In this document: positions 25,234 to 32,871 of the stretch, piece after piece
How positions within the stretch are numbered: position 1 is the stretch's first letter
Layout: every line of letters begins with the position of its first letter
DNA from: Hymenobacter sp. IS2118
Lineage (GTDB): Bacteria; Bacteroidota; Bacteroidia; Cytophagales; Hymenobacteraceae
NCBI RefSeq assembly: GCF_000715495.1
Contig: NZ_JNLX01000125.1
Span: forward strand, 1-39,521
DNA length: 39,521 nucleotides
Direction of reading: 5' to 3'
The notes under the pieces: model-generated
Told to the model about the DNA's origin: nothing
Seen by the model: only the letters and a program-made list of their open reading frames with translations
Databases searched by the model: none
Translations under genes and position numbers: made by a program

Positions 25234-26343
25234 TTATTCTACCCGCACGCTCCCGGGCCGGAACAGCCGGAAAAGCTTCGGCAGCGGGTCGCCCAGAAAA
25301 CTCAGCAGGCTGGTGTTGCCGAAGGTGAAGCGCACTTTGTCGCGCAGGCGCGACAGATACCGGTATTTTAAGAAGTTATTGAACGGAATGTAGCGTCCCA
25401 GCGCAAAAGCCTTTGTCGCTACTGGTTGGTTGAGGGCTGCAAAGCAGGCCAGTACGGGGAAATTCACCTTGGCCGTGACGGCCGAGCCCACCACCGTAAG
25501 CCAGAAGCGGGGATTTATTTCGATGACGTTGATGGCGCCGCTGTCGGCGTCGTAGCGCAGGTCGAGGTGGGCCACGCCGTTCCAGCGCAGGGCTCTCATC
25601 AGGCGGTCCACCACTTCCAGCACGGCGTCGTTTTGCACAAACTCGATGGCCTGGGTGGGGGCGTAGGCGTTGGCCGCCGGCAGCAGCCCGCGCTGAATGG
25701 AATGGACCAGCAGCTCGCCGTCCTTGTAAAGCACGTTGCAGTCAATGTCGTAGCCCTCCAGGTAGGTCTGGATGATGTACTTACTACCCGGCGGCAGGCC
25801 AGCAACATACTCCAGCAGCGGCCCGGCCTCCCGAAACAGTTGGATGCCGTTGCCGCCCTCGCCGCCCGTGGGCTTCAGCAGCACCGGAAAGCGCAGGGCG
25901 GCCAGCTGCTCGGGCAGGTGCTGGCCAATGTTGGTGATGGTGCGCGGCCCGGGAATGTCGTGCTGCTGCATGAAGCGGGCCAGCCAGCTTTTGTCGGCCG
26001 CTATTTCGTAGGTCTGGGTGCTGGGCAGGGGCAGCACGGGCAGGGTTTTCTCCAGCTCCTCGCGCCAGGCTATGCAAAACCGCATGCCTTCCACGTCTAC
26101 CGGCAGCAGCACGCCGGCGCGGGTGCGCATGGCCACCTTGTGCACAAACTGCGCAAAGGCTTCGTCGAATTCGCTTTGGGTTTGGTGGTGGTGCGAGCGC
26201 ACGTAGCGCGAATACCGAAACGCACTGGTGGCATCGCGCGACACCATGTGGATGGCCACGCGCGGGCTCCGGCTCAGGCAAAACAGCACGGCAGCCGTCA
26301 GCCGGTATTCGCCTTCCAGCACCAGGACGATGAGCTTGTTCAT
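25234..26343 (-). CDS. ATP-grasp ligase-like protein
   Basis: Cytosolic ATP-grasp enzyme of 369 residues, expected to join a carboxylate to an amine or similar nucleophile via an acyl phosphate. An N-terminal Rossmann-like pre-ATP-grasp region (MNKLIVLVLEGEYRLTAAVLFCLSRSP) is followed by the lid and core: DKSWLARFMQQHDIPGPRT, the nucleotide loop PVLLKPTGGEGGNGIQLF (~155-172), YIIQTYLEGYDIDCNVLY and the metal-binding end HLDLRYDADSGAINVIEINPRFW with E-x-N-P-R. The family resembles carbamoyl-phosphate-synthase-like ligases found in polysaccharide clusters. It is last in the minus-strand cluster, separated by 130 bp from the methyltransferase gene, so it may also have its own promoter. Substrate unknown; amide decoration of a sugar is a plausible guess. 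Confidence 0.85.
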   Translation of the reverse strand: MNKLIVLVLEGEYRLTAAVLFCLSRSPRVAIHMVSRDATSAFRYSRYVRSHHHQTQSEFDEAFAQFVHKVAMRTRAGVLLPVDVEGMRFCIAWREELEKTLPVLPLPSTQTYEIAADKSWLARFMQQHDIPGPRTITNIGQHLPEQLAALRFPVLLKPTGGEGGNGIQLFREAGPLLEYVAGLPPGSKYIIQTYLEGYDIDCNVLYKDGELLVHSIQRGLLPAANAYAPTQAIEFVQNDAVLEVVDRLMRALRWNGVAHLDLRYDADSGAINVIEINPRFWLTVVGSAVTAKVNFPVLACFAALNQPVATKAFALGRYIPFNNFLKYRYLSRLRDKVRFTFGNTSLLSFLGDPLPKLFRLFRPGSVRVE

Positions 26344-26436
26344 GGGGTGGGTTCGGAAAATGAATGAACAGGAATTAACAGGCCTTAATTAATTGTATAA
26401 TGAGCTGAGAATAAAAATCTCACTATCAAGAAGAAA

Positions 26437-26469
26437 GCTTGTGGCTTGCAACGCAAAGCTTATGGCTCA
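26437..26469. repeat. Post-stop repeat element, copy 2
   Basis: Units GCTTGTGGCTTG (26437-26448) and GCTTATGGCTCA (26458-26469) lie four bases beyond the stop codon (26474-26476) of the minus-strand methyltransferase gene, mirroring the copy at 19009-19034. Confidence 0.5.
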
Positions 26470-26473
26470 AGCC

Positions 26474-27328
26474 TTAACTGGCCTTGGCCTTTTCCAGCAG
26501 GAAATAGGCAAAGTGGTGGTCGTTGTTGAGGGGCTGCACCGGCTCCAGGTACAGCAGCTGGGGCTCAAAGCCGCACTCCCGGGCCATGGTCCAGAACTCC
26601 TCAATGAAGTAGGTGGTCATGTTGCCCAGGTTTTTGGCGTAGCCCCAGCGGTACGACAAGCTGTTGAGCTTGTGGTTGCTATACTTTATTTGAATGAATG
26701 CCAGGCCCTCATTCACCAGCAGCTGGTGAATGGTGCGCAGCACCCGCCGGCCGTACTCCTTAGAGGGCAGCAGCTCAAACACGTAGGTGGACAGCACCAG
26801 GTCGCAGGGCTTGTCAATGAGCCCGGCCACGCGCTCGGGCTCGGGGGCCGCAAACAGCAGTGGCTCAAAGTTGTGCAGGCCCATGGCCACTACTTGTCGC
26901 TCGCATTCGCTCAGGCTGGCCTCGGTGATATCGACGCCGTAGTAGCAGGCTGCTCCGGGGGCAAAGTGCACGGCGCAGGTGCCGCCGCCACAGCCCCAGT
27001 CCAGAATGCGGCGGGGTTTCTTTTTCAGCCAGTCCTGGCCCGCAAGCCGGTAGAAGATGCGCAGGCTGTTGCGGCCCAGTCCCACCCAGCGGGTATCGTC
27101 GGCAAAGATGCTTTGGCCGCGAAAGTGCGCGGGTCCGCCGTCGCGGCCCTGGTTCGAGAGGCCGTTCCAGAAGGCCTGCGAATCGGCGATGATTTTGTCT
27201 TCCGGCTCGCGGATGCCCGCATAATTGTCCAGCAGCCGGCGGCTGACGCGGATAACCCGCTCGATGTATCGGTGCATGATGAGGGAGGGCAGGGAGAGCC
27301 AATAGTCCTTGCGTGAGAGGGGAAGCAT
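26474..27328 (-). CDS. Class I SAM-dependent methyltransferase
   Basis: Methyltransferase of 284 residues in the surface-polysaccharide cluster. After an N-terminal helical part, motif I is ILDWGCGGGTCAVHF (~107-121), followed by the acidic strand GVDITEASLSECERQ and motif IV/post-I CDLVLSTYVFELLPSKEYGRRVLRTIHQLLVNEGLAFIQIKY. The remaining C-terminal ~80 residues (RWGYAKNLGNMTTYFIEEFWTMARECGFEPQLL) resemble small-molecule O- or N-methyltransferases. Methyl acceptor is unknown; context suggests a sugar hydroxyl or amino group. It starts 11 bp after the stop of the aminotransferase gene, indicating one transcript. Confidence 0.87.
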   Translation of the reverse strand: MLPLSRKDYWLSLPSLIMHRYIERVIRVSRRLLDNYAGIREPEDKIIADSQAFWNGLSNQGRDGGPAHFRGQSIFADDTRWVGLGRNSLRIFYRLAGQDWLKKKPRRILDWGCGGGTCAVHFAPGAACYYGVDITEASLSECERQVVAMGLHNFEPLLFAAPEPERVAGLIDKPCDLVLSTYVFELLPSKEYGRRVLRTIHQLLVNEGLAFIQIKYSNHKLNSLSYRWGYAKNLGNMTTYFIEEFWTMARECGFEPQLLYLEPVQPLNNDHHFAYFLLEKAKAS

Positions 27329-27339
27329 GTTTTAAGGCG

Positions 27340-28716
27340 CTAATTGTGCGTGCGATAAACGGGCTGCACCGGACGGCCCAGCAGGTAGCGGTCAAGGCCT
27401 TCGTCCAGGGCGCGGCGGTACACGCCCAGGGCCTCGTGCACGCGGGCCACCGTTTGGTCCACAAGGCTGGCCGTGTGCGCGTAGCTGATGACGAAGGAAG
27501 GCAGCAGCAGGCCGCGGCGCAGGGTTTCCTGCAAAAACAGGGTGCGAAAACCCTGCGAGGGCAGCCCGTCGGCATCGCGGGTGCCGTAGGCCAGGCAGCA
27601 GGGCGCGCCCAGCACCTGGAAGTAGCCGGCCACGTCCTGGTCGCGGGCGGCGGCTTCCAGCCCCTCGCGCAGCCGCAGCCCCTGCTCGTGGAGGTGGGCC
27701 ACCACGGGCTCCAGGGTGTAGGTGCGCATCACGGCGCGGGCCACGGCCAGGGCGTGGGTTTCGGCCCCGTAAGTAGTCGAAAGCAAAAACACCCGCTCCC
27801 GCTCGTGGTGCAGTCCGCCCAGCTCCATCAGCTCGCGCCGGCCCGTGAGGGCTGCGATGGCGAAGCCGTTGCCCAGGGCCTTGGCAAAGGTGCTCAGGTC
27901 GGGGCGGACGCCGTGCAGGGCCTGGGCGCCGCCGTGGTGCCAGCGAAACCCGGTAATGATTTCGTCGAAGATGAGCACCGTTCCTTCCTGGTCGCAGAGG
28001 TGGCGCAGCCCTGCCAGAAAGCCGGGTGCGGGCGGCACATCGCGCTCCACTTCCAGCATCAGCGCGGCCAGCCGGCGCGGGTGCTCGGCAAAAAGCTGCG
28101 CCACGCCAGCCAGGTCGTTGTAGCGAAAGCTCAGGGTGAGGGCGCGCACGCTGGCCGGCACGCCGGCGGCCACCGGCGTAGTGCCCATAAACCAGTCGTC
28201 GGTCGAGAAAAAAGGGTGGTCGGCGCAGCAGGCCACCAGGTCGCGCCCGGTGTGGGCGCGTGCCAGCTTAATGGCCGCCGTGGTCACGTCGGAGCCGTTT
28301 TTGGCAAACTTCACCATGTCGCCGGCCTGGGTAAAATCCAGGAATTCCTCGGCCGTGCTCAGCTCCAGGGTGGTGGGGCGGCCCAGGTTGGTGCCGCGGG
28401 CCATGGCGCGTTGCGCGGCCTGCACCACCGGCCCGTAGGCGTGGCCCAAAGTCACGGAGCGCAGCCCCATACCGTACTCGATAAACTGGTTGTCATCGGC
28501 ATCCCACACGCGGCAGCCGCGGCCGCGCACCAGGCAGGGGGCCATGAACTCGGGGAATTGGTCGTCGCCTTTGGCGTAGGTGTGGCTGCCGCCCGGAATG
28601 GCAGCGTGCAGCCGCTGCTGCAACGCGCGCGAGCTCCGGAAGTCGTTGGGCGTCAGGAGGGCGGGCGTGGTGCTCGTTGGCAGGGCCTGGAGCGGATGAT
28701 GGGTGACAGCAGCCAT
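27340..28716 (-). CDS. Class III PLP aminotransferase, glutamate-1-semialdehyde-aminomutase-like
   Basis: PLP enzyme of 458 residues. The ATG at 28714-28716, five bp after the preceding stop, is preferred over an upstream start that would overlap the previous gene. Key residues: IPGGSHTYAKGDDQFPEF near the N-terminus, VKFAKNGSDVTTAAIKLARAHTGRD (PLP phosphate/ring contacts), Asp251 in LIFDEIITGFRW pairing with the pyridine nitrogen, and the Schiff-base Lys279 in LSTFAKALGNGFAIAAL. The similarity is to HemL-type aminomutases, but a haem gene would not be expected here; homologues recur in sugar clusters next to DUF4910 proteins. It probably transaminates a keto-sugar or sugar-linked carbonyl, or makes an amino compound to be attached by the ATP-grasp ligase. 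Confidence 0.88.
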   Translation of the reverse strand: MAAVTHHPLQALPTSTTPALLTPNDFRSSRALQQRLHAAIPGGSHTYAKGDDQFPEFMAPCLVRGRGCRVWDADDNQFIEYGMGLRSVTLGHAYGPVVQAAQRAMARGTNLGRPTTLELSTAEEFLDFTQAGDMVKFAKNGSDVTTAAIKLARAHTGRDLVACCADHPFFSTDDWFMGTTPVAAGVPASVRALTLSFRYNDLAGVAQLFAEHPRRLAALMLEVERDVPPAPGFLAGLRHLCDQEGTVLIFDEIITGFRWHHGGAQALHGVRPDLSTFAKALGNGFAIAALTGRRELMELGGLHHERERVFLLSTTYGAETHALAVARAVMRTYTLEPVVAHLHEQGLRLREGLEAAARDQDVAGYFQVLGAPCCLAYGTRDADGLPSQGFRTLFLQETLRRGLLLPSFVISYAHTASLVDQTVARVHEALGVYRRALDEGLDRYLLGRPVQPVYRTHN

Positions 28717-28721
28717 GGCGC

Positions 28722-30056
28722 TTAGTTGGAAAAGGGCGTGAGAAGGTCGTGGGCGCACAACAAATCGGCCGCGTGCCGCAGCTGCTCAAAGGGCAGGCCC
28801 GAGCGCTCGGCAATGGCAAGCAAATCGTGGTGCCCGTCGGACAGGTTGAGGACCCAGAGCAGCGCCATTTGCGCGCTTGCGGCGTGGGCACTGCCACTCA
28901 CCGCGCCGTAGAGCCCGCGCCGGCCCAGGGCGGGCTCGCCGTAGGGGCTCAGATTCTGATAGCAGCGGTTGGCTTCGAGCAGGTGCGCCACCGTCTGGGC
29001 CAGCTGCAGCGAATCGAGCAGGGCTTCGGGCTGCACAAAGGCCAGGTTGTCGGCCGAGGTGTGGTATTCGGGAAACTCGCCGTAAGGCGTGCGCGACAGG
29101 CAGCCCACCGGCAGGTTGAACCCCGGCGAACAGTACTGGCGCTCGTCGTAGCCGTAGGGCTTAAAGTCTATTACGCGGTGCGGAGCGGCAGCTTCACGCA
29201 GTGCCAGCGCCACCGCGCGGTCGACCTCGGCGGTGCCACGGCGCGACTTTTTGTAGGTGAAGCCCCCGGCCTCGCCCAGCAGGCTCAGCACCAGCCCGTG
29301 CCGGATGCGTCCCACGGCCTCGGCGTTGCGGCTCAGCCAGGTGATGGCCCCGATGGTGCCGGGCGCAAACACAAACCGGTAGCTGTAGCGGCGCGGCTGC
29401 GCTTGCAGGTACCGCGCCAGAAACGTGGCCACTGCAATACCCGACAGGTTATCGTTGGCCAGCGAAGGATGACAGATGTGGCTGGAAATGAGCACTTCCT
29501 CGTCGGTTTCGCCCGGCACCAGCAGCTCGCCGTAGGTGAGCGCCCCAGGGGCCAGGGTGCTATCGATGCACACTTCGTAGGTCGGGTCGGCCAAGGCCAG
29601 CAGCTGCTCGTGCGCCAGGCAAAAGCCCCAGGCATCGGCGTAATAGGCCGTGCGGTAGGGAATGAGCCGGGGCTGCTCGGCCAGCGAATACAAGTGCTTC
29701 TTCAGCTCATCGAGCGTGAACCAGCCCTGCACCGGCAGGCTGTAGCCCACCACGTGCAGGTTGTGCGCCCGAAAGTCGACCACCCGCTCCCCGCGCGCAT
29801 TTTTAATCCAGGCGTCGCGGATGTTCCACTCGCGCGGTACTTCCCAGTCGAGCACGGGCGTGCCGCTGGGCACTTCGTGCACCTGCAGCTCAGGCAGGTA
29901 TTCTTGCAGAATGGCCAGTGATTGCCGCACGCCATCGCCCGTGATGCTCCGGCAAATGGGAAACAGCCGGCGCACCAGGGCGTGCAGGTCCGCGCCGCTG
30001 GGGTGGGGCTGCCCGGTAGCGGGCACGTAGGCAGGGGCAGCAGTCAGGGGCATCAT
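28722..30056 (-). CDS. DUF4910 aminopeptidase-like protein
   Basis: Protein of 444 residues of the DUF4910/DUF2172 type, an M28-like zinc hydrolase fold recurrent in polysaccharide clusters. The N-terminal part includes LFPICRSITGDGVRQSLAIL and DWEVPREWNIRDAWI. The metal site region reads EVLISSHICHPSLANDNLSGIAVA with His193, His196 and Asp202, and further signatures are LGEAGGFTYKKSRRG, YDERQYCSPGFNLPVGCLSRTPYGEFPEYHTSADN. The C-terminal ~70 residues form a predicted winged-helix-like domain (MALLWVLNLSDGHHDLLAIAERSGLPFEQL). No signal peptide, so it is cytosolic. The position next to an aminotransferase and a C-methyltransferase gene suggests it removes or transfers an acyl or aminoacyl group on a sugar intermediate, but no activity is established from sequence. 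Confidence 0.85.
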   Translation of the reverse strand: MMPLTAAPAYVPATGQPHPSGADLHALVRRLFPICRSITGDGVRQSLAILQEYLPELQVHEVPSGTPVLDWEVPREWNIRDAWIKNARGERVVDFRAHNLHVVGYSLPVQGWFTLDELKKHLYSLAEQPRLIPYRTAYYADAWGFCLAHEQLLALADPTYEVCIDSTLAPGALTYGELLVPGETDEEVLISSHICHPSLANDNLSGIAVATFLARYLQAQPRRYSYRFVFAPGTIGAITWLSRNAEAVGRIRHGLVLSLLGEAGGFTYKKSRRGTAEVDRAVALALREAAAPHRVIDFKPYGYDERQYCSPGFNLPVGCLSRTPYGEFPEYHTSADNLAFVQPEALLDSLQLAQTVAHLLEANRCYQNLSPYGEPALGRRGLYGAVSGSAHAASAQMALLWVLNLSDGHHDLLAIAERSGLPFEQLRHAADLLCAHDLLTPFSN

Positions 30057-30102
30057 GGCACCAGGTGAGAAAAGCGAGGGACTACGTTTTAGTTGTCAGC
30101 TG

Positions 30103-31428
30103 TCAGGAATAGACCTGGGGCTCTGGGATGGGCACCACAAACTGCCCGCCCCACTCGCGGATAACGGCCATCTGCTCCATGATTTCCTCGCGCAGGTTCC
30201 AGGGCAGAATCAGCAGGTAGTCGGGTTGCGTTTCGAGAATGTGGCTCGGAGCCAGGATGGGAATGCGGGTGCCGGGCAGGAAATTACCCTGCTTGTGCGG
30301 GTTCAAATCGACGGTATAATCCAGAAAGTCAGTTCGAATGCCGCAGTAATTGAGCAGGGTGTTGCCCTTGCCGGGGGCCCCGTAGCCCGCCACCGACTTG
30401 CCAGCCCGCTTGGCCTCGATGAGGAATTCGAGCAGCTTGCGCTTGGTTTCGCGGGTTTGTTCGGCAAAGTCGGCGTAGAAACTCAGGTCGCACACGCCAG
30501 CGGCCAGCTCGCGCTGGCGCAGGTTGGCCACGGCGGGGGTCACGGCCAGCGGCGGCGCGGCGGCCGCCGTGTGCCGGGCAAAAATGCGCAACGAGCCGCC
30601 GTGGGTGGGTAGCTCCTGCACGTCGAAAATGGTGAGGCCGTGGTGAGCGAAAATGCGCTCCACCGCCCAGAACGAGAAGTAGCTGAAATGCTCGTGGTAA
30701 ATGGTGTCGAACTGATGGCCGGCAATGAGCCGCAGCAGGTGCGGAAACTCCATCGTGACCACACCTGCGGGCTTGAGGGCCAGCCGCAAGCCCTCCACAA
30801 AGCTGTTGAGGTTTGGCACGTGGGCCAGCACGTTGTTGCCGATGAGCAGGTCGGCCTGCCCGCACCACGCCGCCACTTCGCGGGCGGTAGTGGCGTTGAA
30901 AAACTTTCGGAGCGTGGTGATACCCTTGCCCTCGGCCGCATCGGCCACGTTGCCCGCCGGTTCAATGCCCAGCACTGGAATGTTTTGCGCCACGAAATAT
31001 TGCAGCAGGTAACCGTCGTTGCTGGCCACTTCCATCACCAGGCTCCCGGCGTTGAGATTGAACCGTTTCGTGACAAGCTCGCAGTAGGAGCGGGCGTGTT
31101 GCAGCCAGGAGGGCGAGTACGAAGAGAAGTAGGCATAGTCCTGCCGGAACACCTGGTCGGGGGCCACAAACTCGCCCACTTGCACCAGAAAGCACTTTTC
31201 GCACACGTAGGCGTGCAGCGGGTAAAAGGATTCGGCCTGGGCAAACTGCTCGGGACGCACGTGGTCCTGGCACAGCGGCGAGGTACCCAAATCGACAAAA
31301 GTGTGGTGCAGCGGCGTGGCGCAAAACCGGCAGAAGCCGCCCGCGGCTGCCGCGCTCGGGCTGGGGGCCACGGCCACGGTGGCAGCAGCAGAAAGGGTGG
31401 GCTCCGGGGCGAGAAAACGGGTTTCCAT
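30103..31428 (-). CDS. Sugar C-methyltransferase (TylC3/NovU/TcaB9-like)
   Basis: SAM-dependent methyltransferase of 441 residues in three parts: an N-terminal zinc-binding domain with Cys33/Cys36, Cys53, Cys76 and Cys79 (FCRFCATPL ... YVCEKCFLVQ), a SAM-binding domain with VMEVASNDGYLLQYF and GIEPAGNVADAAEGKGI, and the C-terminal Methyltransf_14 domain (KSVAGYGAPGKGNTLLNYCGI ... DLNPHKQGNFLPGT). The YHEHFSYFS motif matches the Tyr-His-Glu-His catalytic segment of TcaB9-type C-3' methyltransferases, which add a methyl branch to a 4-keto-6-deoxy nucleotide sugar. The ATG at 31426-31428 is chosen. An Ala-rich ~25-residue stretch before the zinc domain is unusual. It predicts a C-methyl-branched sugar. 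Confidence 0.92.
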   Translation of the reverse strand: METRFLAPEPTLSAAATVAVAPSPSAAAAGGFCRFCATPLHHTFVDLGTSPLCQDHVRPEQFAQAESFYPLHAYVCEKCFLVQVGEFVAPDQVFRQDYAYFSSYSPSWLQHARSYCELVTKRFNLNAGSLVMEVASNDGYLLQYFVAQNIPVLGIEPAGNVADAAEGKGITTLRKFFNATTAREVAAWCGQADLLIGNNVLAHVPNLNSFVEGLRLALKPAGVVTMEFPHLLRLIAGHQFDTIYHEHFSYFSFWAVERIFAHHGLTIFDVQELPTHGGSLRIFARHTAAAAPPLAVTPAVANLRQRELAAGVCDLSFYADFAEQTRETKRKLLEFLIEAKRAGKSVAGYGAPGKGNTLLNYCGIRTDFLDYTVDLNPHKQGNFLPGTRIPILAPSHILETQPDYLLILPWNLREEIMEQMAVIREWGGQFVVPIPEPQVYS

Positions 31429-31501
31429 AATCAATCAGTTGGCTAAAAATGAATGCAATAGGCCTGCTTTAGTAAGGTGGTACAGCTCGGTTCCGCTTCG
31501 C

Positions 31502-32149
31502 CTACCGCTGGCCGACGGGGCGGAGCCGCTCCACCGGCAGCTGCTCGACGCGGCCGGCCGCCAGCAGGCGGGGCTGCAGCCGGCCGGCCGCGGTGTCTAG
31601 CTGCGGCCGAATCCGGGCCAGGGCCAGGCGCAGGGCCTGGGCGTCGGACAGGGTAGGGGCGGTGCGCTGCGAGTAGCCGTGGTACATGGCCACGCGCACT
31701 TTCGACTCCCCCTGGCCTTCGTATTCGCCTACTATCTCGCCTTGCGCATCAACAATCTGCAGCTTGGCGGTGAGCGTGGTGCGGTAGGTTTCGAACGGGA
31801 CGCCCAGCAAGCTAGGCGTGAGCATGGTGAGGAGCTGGACCACTTGCAGCACGCGGCCGGAGCGCCGAACGGCGGCCTGCGTTACCAGCAGCCGGGCGTA
31901 GCCGAAGTTGTAGGGGGCGGCTGGTTCGGCCAGGTTCTGGTGCAGCTCGCTTTGCAGCAGCTCCAGCAGCTCTTCGGGCTGGGTGGCGTTGGTGTTGTAG
32001 AGGGGGCCTAGCTCCACCACGGCTTCCAGCGGGGGCAGCCGGTTGGCGTTGGCCACCGCCGGCACCTGCCACAGTTCCGCTTCTACCGATACACAGGCCA
32101 CAGCGCTCAGGGCAAACAGGCCAAAACAAAAAAAAGACAGGGGTTTCAT
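31502..32149 (-). CDS. Hypothetical exported protein, possible lipoprotein
   Basis: Unrecognised protein of about 215 residues inside the nucleotide-sugar cluster. The ATG at 32147-32149 starts a signal sequence (MKPLSFFCFGLFALSAVACVSVEAE); the Cys after SAVA might be lipidated, although the lipobox is imperfect and cleavage after VEA is an alternative. The mature part has LPPLEAVVELGPLYNTNATQ, a likely beta-rich core (YNFGYARLLVTQAAVRRSGRVLQVVQLLTMLTP) and EYEGQGESKVRVAMYHGYS. The mix of basic and beta-rich segments is compatible with a periplasmic accessory lipoprotein. It is the only exported protein among the enzymes; gaps to its neighbours are 73 and 56 bp. Confidence 0.65.
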   Translation of the reverse strand: MKPLSFFCFGLFALSAVACVSVEAELWQVPAVANANRLPPLEAVVELGPLYNTNATQPEELLELLQSELHQNLAEPAAPYNFGYARLLVTQAAVRRSGRVLQVVQLLTMLTPSLLGVPFETYRTTLTAKLQIVDAQGEIVGEYEGQGESKVRVAMYHGYSQRTAPTLSDAQALRLALARIRPQLDTAAGRLQPRLLAAGRVEQLPVERLRPVGQR

Positions 32150-32205
32150 GCGCAAAATGATTTAATCCAAAATGGTTACATGCAAAATGCCCCTCCTTTT
32201 TAGTC

Positions 32206-32802
32206 CTAGTGATTGGAGCCGACTGGCTTCCCACAGCTTTTGGGGCTGCGGGCCGCGCCGGGCTCGGCCCAGGGCGGTGGCCAGTCGGGGTACTGTAGGT
32301 CGCTGGCCGAAACGAGTTGGGGCCGGATGGGCCAGCGAACACCAATGGCGGGGTCGTCCCAGCGCAGGCCACGGGCCGCGCGGGGTTCATAAACGGCCGA
32401 CATCAGGTAGCTCACGTCGGTGTCGGGCTCCAGGGTGAGAAAGCCGTGGGCGCACCCGGCGGGCACCAGCAGCTGCCGGTAGTTGGCGGCCGTGAGCTCC
32501 AGCCCCAGCCACTGCCCGCAAGTGGGCGAGGCCGGCCGCAGGTCCACTACCACGTCGTAGATGGCGCCGCGAGTGCAGCGCACCACCTTGGTTTCTTCGT
32601 GAGGCGCGGCCTGGTAATGCAGGCCGCGCAGCGTACCCAGCCGCGGGTTCGATGAGACATTGCCCTGCACCACAGTCATGGCAATGCCGTGCCCGGCCAG
32701 CTCGTGGCCGCACCAGGTACGCGCAAAAAAGCCCCGCTCATCGCTGCGCCGCTCCACGTCGATGGTAAAAACTCCGGGCAATTTCGTAGCAGCAACCAGC
32801 AT
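32206..32802 (-). CDS. RmlC-family nucleotide-sugar epimerase (dTDP-4-dehydrorhamnose 3,5-epimerase-like)
   Basis: Cupin-fold epimerase of 198 residues acting on a 4-keto-6-deoxy nucleotide sugar. Shared with RmlC: DERGFFARTW, the general-base His62 in TLRGLHYQ, Lys72 in EETKVVRCTRGAIYDVVVDLR, and VPAGCAHGFLTLEPDTDV. Where RmlC has the catalytic Tyr in FLYK, this protein has YLMS, so the general acid is changed or displaced (Tyr132 or Tyr138 could substitute). Such variants may epimerise one carbon only. The C-terminal 25 residues are Pro/Arg-rich and not conserved. Clustering with a cytidylyltransferase rather than with RmlA/RmlB suggests a CDP-linked substrate. Confidence 0.88.
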   Translation of the reverse strand: MLVAATKLPGVFTIDVERRSDERGFFARTWCGHELAGHGIAMTVVQGNVSSNPRLGTLRGLHYQAAPHEETKVVRCTRGAIYDVVVDLRPASPTCGQWLGLELTAANYRQLLVPAGCAHGFLTLEPDTDVSYLMSAVYEPRAARGLRWDDPAIGVRWPIRPQLVSASDLQYPDWPPPWAEPGAARSPKSCGKPVGSNH

Positions 32803-32871
32803 GGCATGTGGTGATGATGGAAAAACGAGTAGCGCCCGGCAATAAGCCGGACCTGATTTAGCAGCCTGCCG

